From the NCBI GenBank assembly GCA_033032175.1, contig CM065309.1, positions 16,678,001 to 16,742,000 of the forward strand: DNA of 64,000 nucleotides, read 5' to 3'. Made by a program: the position numbers and the translations under genes. Source of the stretch: Saturnia japonica (taxonomy: Eukaryota > Arthropoda > Insecta > Lepidoptera > Saturniidae). The notes below the pieces were generated by a model. The model ran no database searches, was not told the origin of the DNA, and saw only the letters and a list, made by a program, of their open reading frames with translations. Shown here piece by piece: positions 62,115-64,000 of the stretch; within the stretch, counting starts at the first letter, position 1, and each line of letters starts with the position of its first letter.

Positions 62115-62243
62115 TATGTGGAACAGAATAGTATTTATTATCTGCTTGTTCAGATATTAGATAACAGTTCCAAACTGTTACTTGTAAATACATGTTATTT
62201 TTACCTATTGTGATAAATACGCCTCATTCCTACTAGTCACTGG
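62115..62243 (+). repeat. 3' end fragment of the same repeat family
   Basis: GTTCAGATATTAGATAACAG, TTCCAAACTGTTACTTGTAA and GATAAATACGCCTCATTCC repeat the last 120 bp of copy 2. It stops about 140 bp before the TSR3 start codon. Confidence 0.6.
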
Positions 62244-62382
62244 TCAAATGTCAAAATAATTATAATTTTATTTATTACTTTTATAGCTACATAATCTAAT
62301 AAAGCTTTGGTTTTACTTTTTAGTTTTGTTAATGTTATAATTGAAATTTCAATGCATATTCTTGTTTTATAGATTTACTAAA

Positions 62383-63109
62383 ATGGCTCCAGGCAAAAGA
62401 GGCAGTGTGCATGGGAAACGCTCGAATCATCACGTCAAACGAGACTACGCAGAGAGGCTAAACGACCTTAGCATACAATCTTCAGAGGAAAGTGATGGAA
62501 GTGAGAGTGAAGGAGAAGGTGCGGAGGCGTCTTTCCCTGTTAGTATGTGGGACTTGAACCACTGCGATCCTAAGAAATGCTCAGGACGGAAACTGTTACG
62601 GCATAACCTTATCAAAAATCTCAAACTCGGTCAGCGCTTTCAGGGTTTAGTTCTATCACCAGTGGGTTCTCAGTGTGTTAGTCCAAACGATAAAGACATA
62701 ATTGAAAAATTTGGTTTAGCAGTAATAGATTGTTCGTGGGCGAAAATAGACGATACTCCATTTGGTCGAATGAAATCGCCACATCCGCGATTACTACCGT
62801 TCTTAGTTGCAGCAAACCCCATTAATTACGGGAAACCGTATCAACTGAGCTGTGTAGAAGCTCTGGCAGCTGCTATGTTTATAACCGGACATAAAAATGA
62901 AGCTGAAATTTTATTTATCAAAATTCTCTTGGGGACATTCCTTTTTAGAACTAAATTCAGAAGTCTTAGATCTGTATGCAGGTTGTACGGACAGCAAAAG
63001 TGTTATAGAGGCCCAGACAACATATTTAGAATCTGCAAAGGCTGAACAAGATGACAGACCTATGTGGCCACCAAGTGAAAGTGATTCAGAATCTGAAGAT
63101 AGTCAGTAG
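62383..63109 (+). pseudogene. TSR3: TSR3, 18S rRNA aminocarboxypropyltransferase, with a one-base frameshift
   Basis: TSR3 transfers the aminocarboxypropyl group from S-adenosylmethionine to a hypermodified pseudouridine of 18S rRNA, a late cytoplasmic step of 40S maturation. The start MAPGKRGSVHGK was chosen because it follows an acceptor-like TTGTTTTATAG and a basic tail. Then come an acidic linker, SMWDLNHCDPKKCSGRKL (N-terminal domain), LVLSPVGSQCVSPNDKDI, FGLAVIDCSWAKIDDTPFG, and LPFLVAANPINYGKPYQLSC (cofactor-binding region). At 62914-62916 one extra T shifts the frame; KFSWGHSFLELNSEVLDLYA, YLESAKAEQDDRPMWPP and a Ser/Glu/Asp tail continue in the new frame to TAG at 63107. The first frame would stop at 63045. 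Without the extra base the length would be typical. No introns occur in the coding part, so a retrocopy is possible, but an assembly indel or null allele would look the same. Confidence 0.85.
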
Positions 63110-63149
63110 CTATTAAATTAACTTTGTATTTTATTAAGTTTAACAGCAT

Positions 63150-63310
63150 TCTTCGGAGCTTTTTGTGGGAGTTTGATATCACATATGGTTTGAATTTTAA
63201 TTCATAAACTTATGTTACTTGGCCCTATATTATGTGACTTTGGTGGCATTTAACATGATGTAGTATGGTTATTGTGCACAAATGATTAAATTATAATTAA
63301 TAACTTGGAG
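63150..63310 (+). repeat. Partial copy of the 31620 repeat
   Basis: GGAGCTTTTTGTGGGAGTTT, GGCCCTATATTATGTGACTT and ATGGTTATTGTGCACAAATG follow the order seen at 31630-31770. It begins about 40 bp after the TSR3 stop codon. Confidence 0.45.
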
Positions 63311-63397
63311 CCGCTATATTTTTTTAGCTGTGTTTGAAGATTACAGGGATAGTTAGGAAAATATTATAGATGTTGAAAGACTTGTGGGTTAACCGCA

Positions 63398-63752
63398 TTA
63401 ATCAATGAAATAAAAATAAGGATAAGAACATTTATCAATTACTAGTACATTGGCAACATTGACTAATAAATTAGACATGGGTAACAGCAAGACTCCTTGC
63501 ACAAAATCACTAACTCCAGCTTGGCTTCCTTTACTGGCACATTGAGTTAACAAAGCAGCAAAATGGTAAAATGGTATGTGAGGCAAGTGAGTTAGAGAAA
63601 TCAATAAATCAGCTCAGTGGCACTGTGCGTGAATGGCTTGTTCTGCTGAAATATGCTAGGCACCAACACATGGAATAAGTGTGTCAACGCATCTGGTGCA
63701 GTAAACTGAGTTGGCGCAATTGCGCATTGTAGTGCTGTCTTACCAATTTCTA
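63398..63752 (-). pseudogene. Unassigned coding-like fragment with one frameshift
   Basis: After an acceptor-like CTATTATAG the minus strand reads KTALQCAIAPTQFTAPDALT, HLFHVLVPSIFQQNKPFTHS, ATELI. After a single shift near 63601 it continues LISLTHLPHIPFYHFAALLT, QCASKGSQAGVSDFVQGVLL and VNVANVLVIDKCSYPYFYFID, then stops. Composition and helix-like pattern suggest a real alpha-helical protein, but I do not recognise the family. It could be one exon of a larger gene extending left or right, or a degraded gene copy. No clear donor follows. Confidence 0.45.
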
Positions 63753-63930
63753 TAATAGATAACAAGTGTGTGGGAATAGAAGAGACAGTCAAACACATAC
63801 TCTTGGAGTGCAGAGAGTTGGCCAAATACCAGGTTAAGCACTTTGGCACACTAAGGACACCTCCAGAAGTCTTTCACACCATCAAGCGACTGGTGGTTTT
63901 CCAGGAAGAATTGGACTGGCATTATTAAAG
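63745..63930 (+). mobile_element. LINE C-terminal (RNase H-distal) fragment
   Basis: ISIIDNKCVGIEETVKHILL, ECRELAKYQVKHFGTLRTPP and EVFHTIKRLVVFQEELDWHY then TAA is the end of a lepidopteran non-LTR polyprotein. It overlaps the minus-strand fragment start by a few bases, so one of the two borders is approximate. The final 70 bases of the window hold nothing I can name. Confidence 0.6.
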
Positions 63931-64000
63931 GCAACACAAGTATCACACAAAATATGCACACTTGGAAGTCAAGTTGCAGAAATTAAGCCTGTGTAAAACT

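Overview
The window reads as insect nuclear DNA, most likely from a butterfly or moth. It is AT-rich, its genes are split by short GT-AG introns, and it is packed with repeats typical of Lepidoptera: jockey/CR1-type LINE 3' ends, tRNA-derived SINEs with a GGTTCGATTCC B box, mariner, P-like and pogo-like DNA transposons, and short fragments of the ACTAGCTGTGCCCGCG and GGCCAAGTGCGAGTC kind. The order is inferred from repeat style and gene content; no database search was possible.

The main genes are two head-to-tail calcyphosin-like EF-hand genes, both on the minus strand. Copy A (8484-24430) has seven coding exons and 225 residues. Copy B (33578-56138) has the same seven exons, with identical exon lengths and phases, plus two upstream coding exons that give a second N-terminus and a 241-residue form. 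The 225-residue forms match at 160 of 225 positions by hand count. Homology also covers the 3' UTR and part of the region just upstream of the shared start codon, so the duplication unit ran from the proximal promoter through the 3' UTR. B keeps two good EF-hand loops. A has lost key calcium ligands in EF1, EF2 and EF3 and has a very weak splice donor after exon 5, so A looks like the diverging copy. The introns and the spacer between the copies hold most of the mobile elements.

At the right end (62383-63109, plus strand) is an intron-free reading frame for TSR3, the 18S rRNA aminocarboxypropyltransferase, broken by one extra T near 62914. Beyond it is an unassigned minus-strand coding-like fragment (63398-63752), also with a single frameshift, and a LINE tail.

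Region by region: 1-5900 repeat mosaic; 6062-8134 a decayed LINE; 8410-24545 gene A with a mariner, a 399-bp MITE, SINEs and LINE tails in its introns; 24890-26560 a P-element-like transposase relic with an intron; 28401-30110 a Tc1/IS630-type element with a broken DDE transposase, whose ends match two short non-autonomous copies (30713-31029, 61197-61548); 33490-56138 gene B with SINEs, LINE tails and several MITEs; 56451-58390 a nest of inverted repeats around a 484-bp element carrying a THAP-type first exon; 59100-62243 a nest of one repeat family containing a 12-bp minisatellite; 62243-64000 TSR3 and its neighbours. No CRISPR array, rRNA gene or intact tRNA gene was seen.
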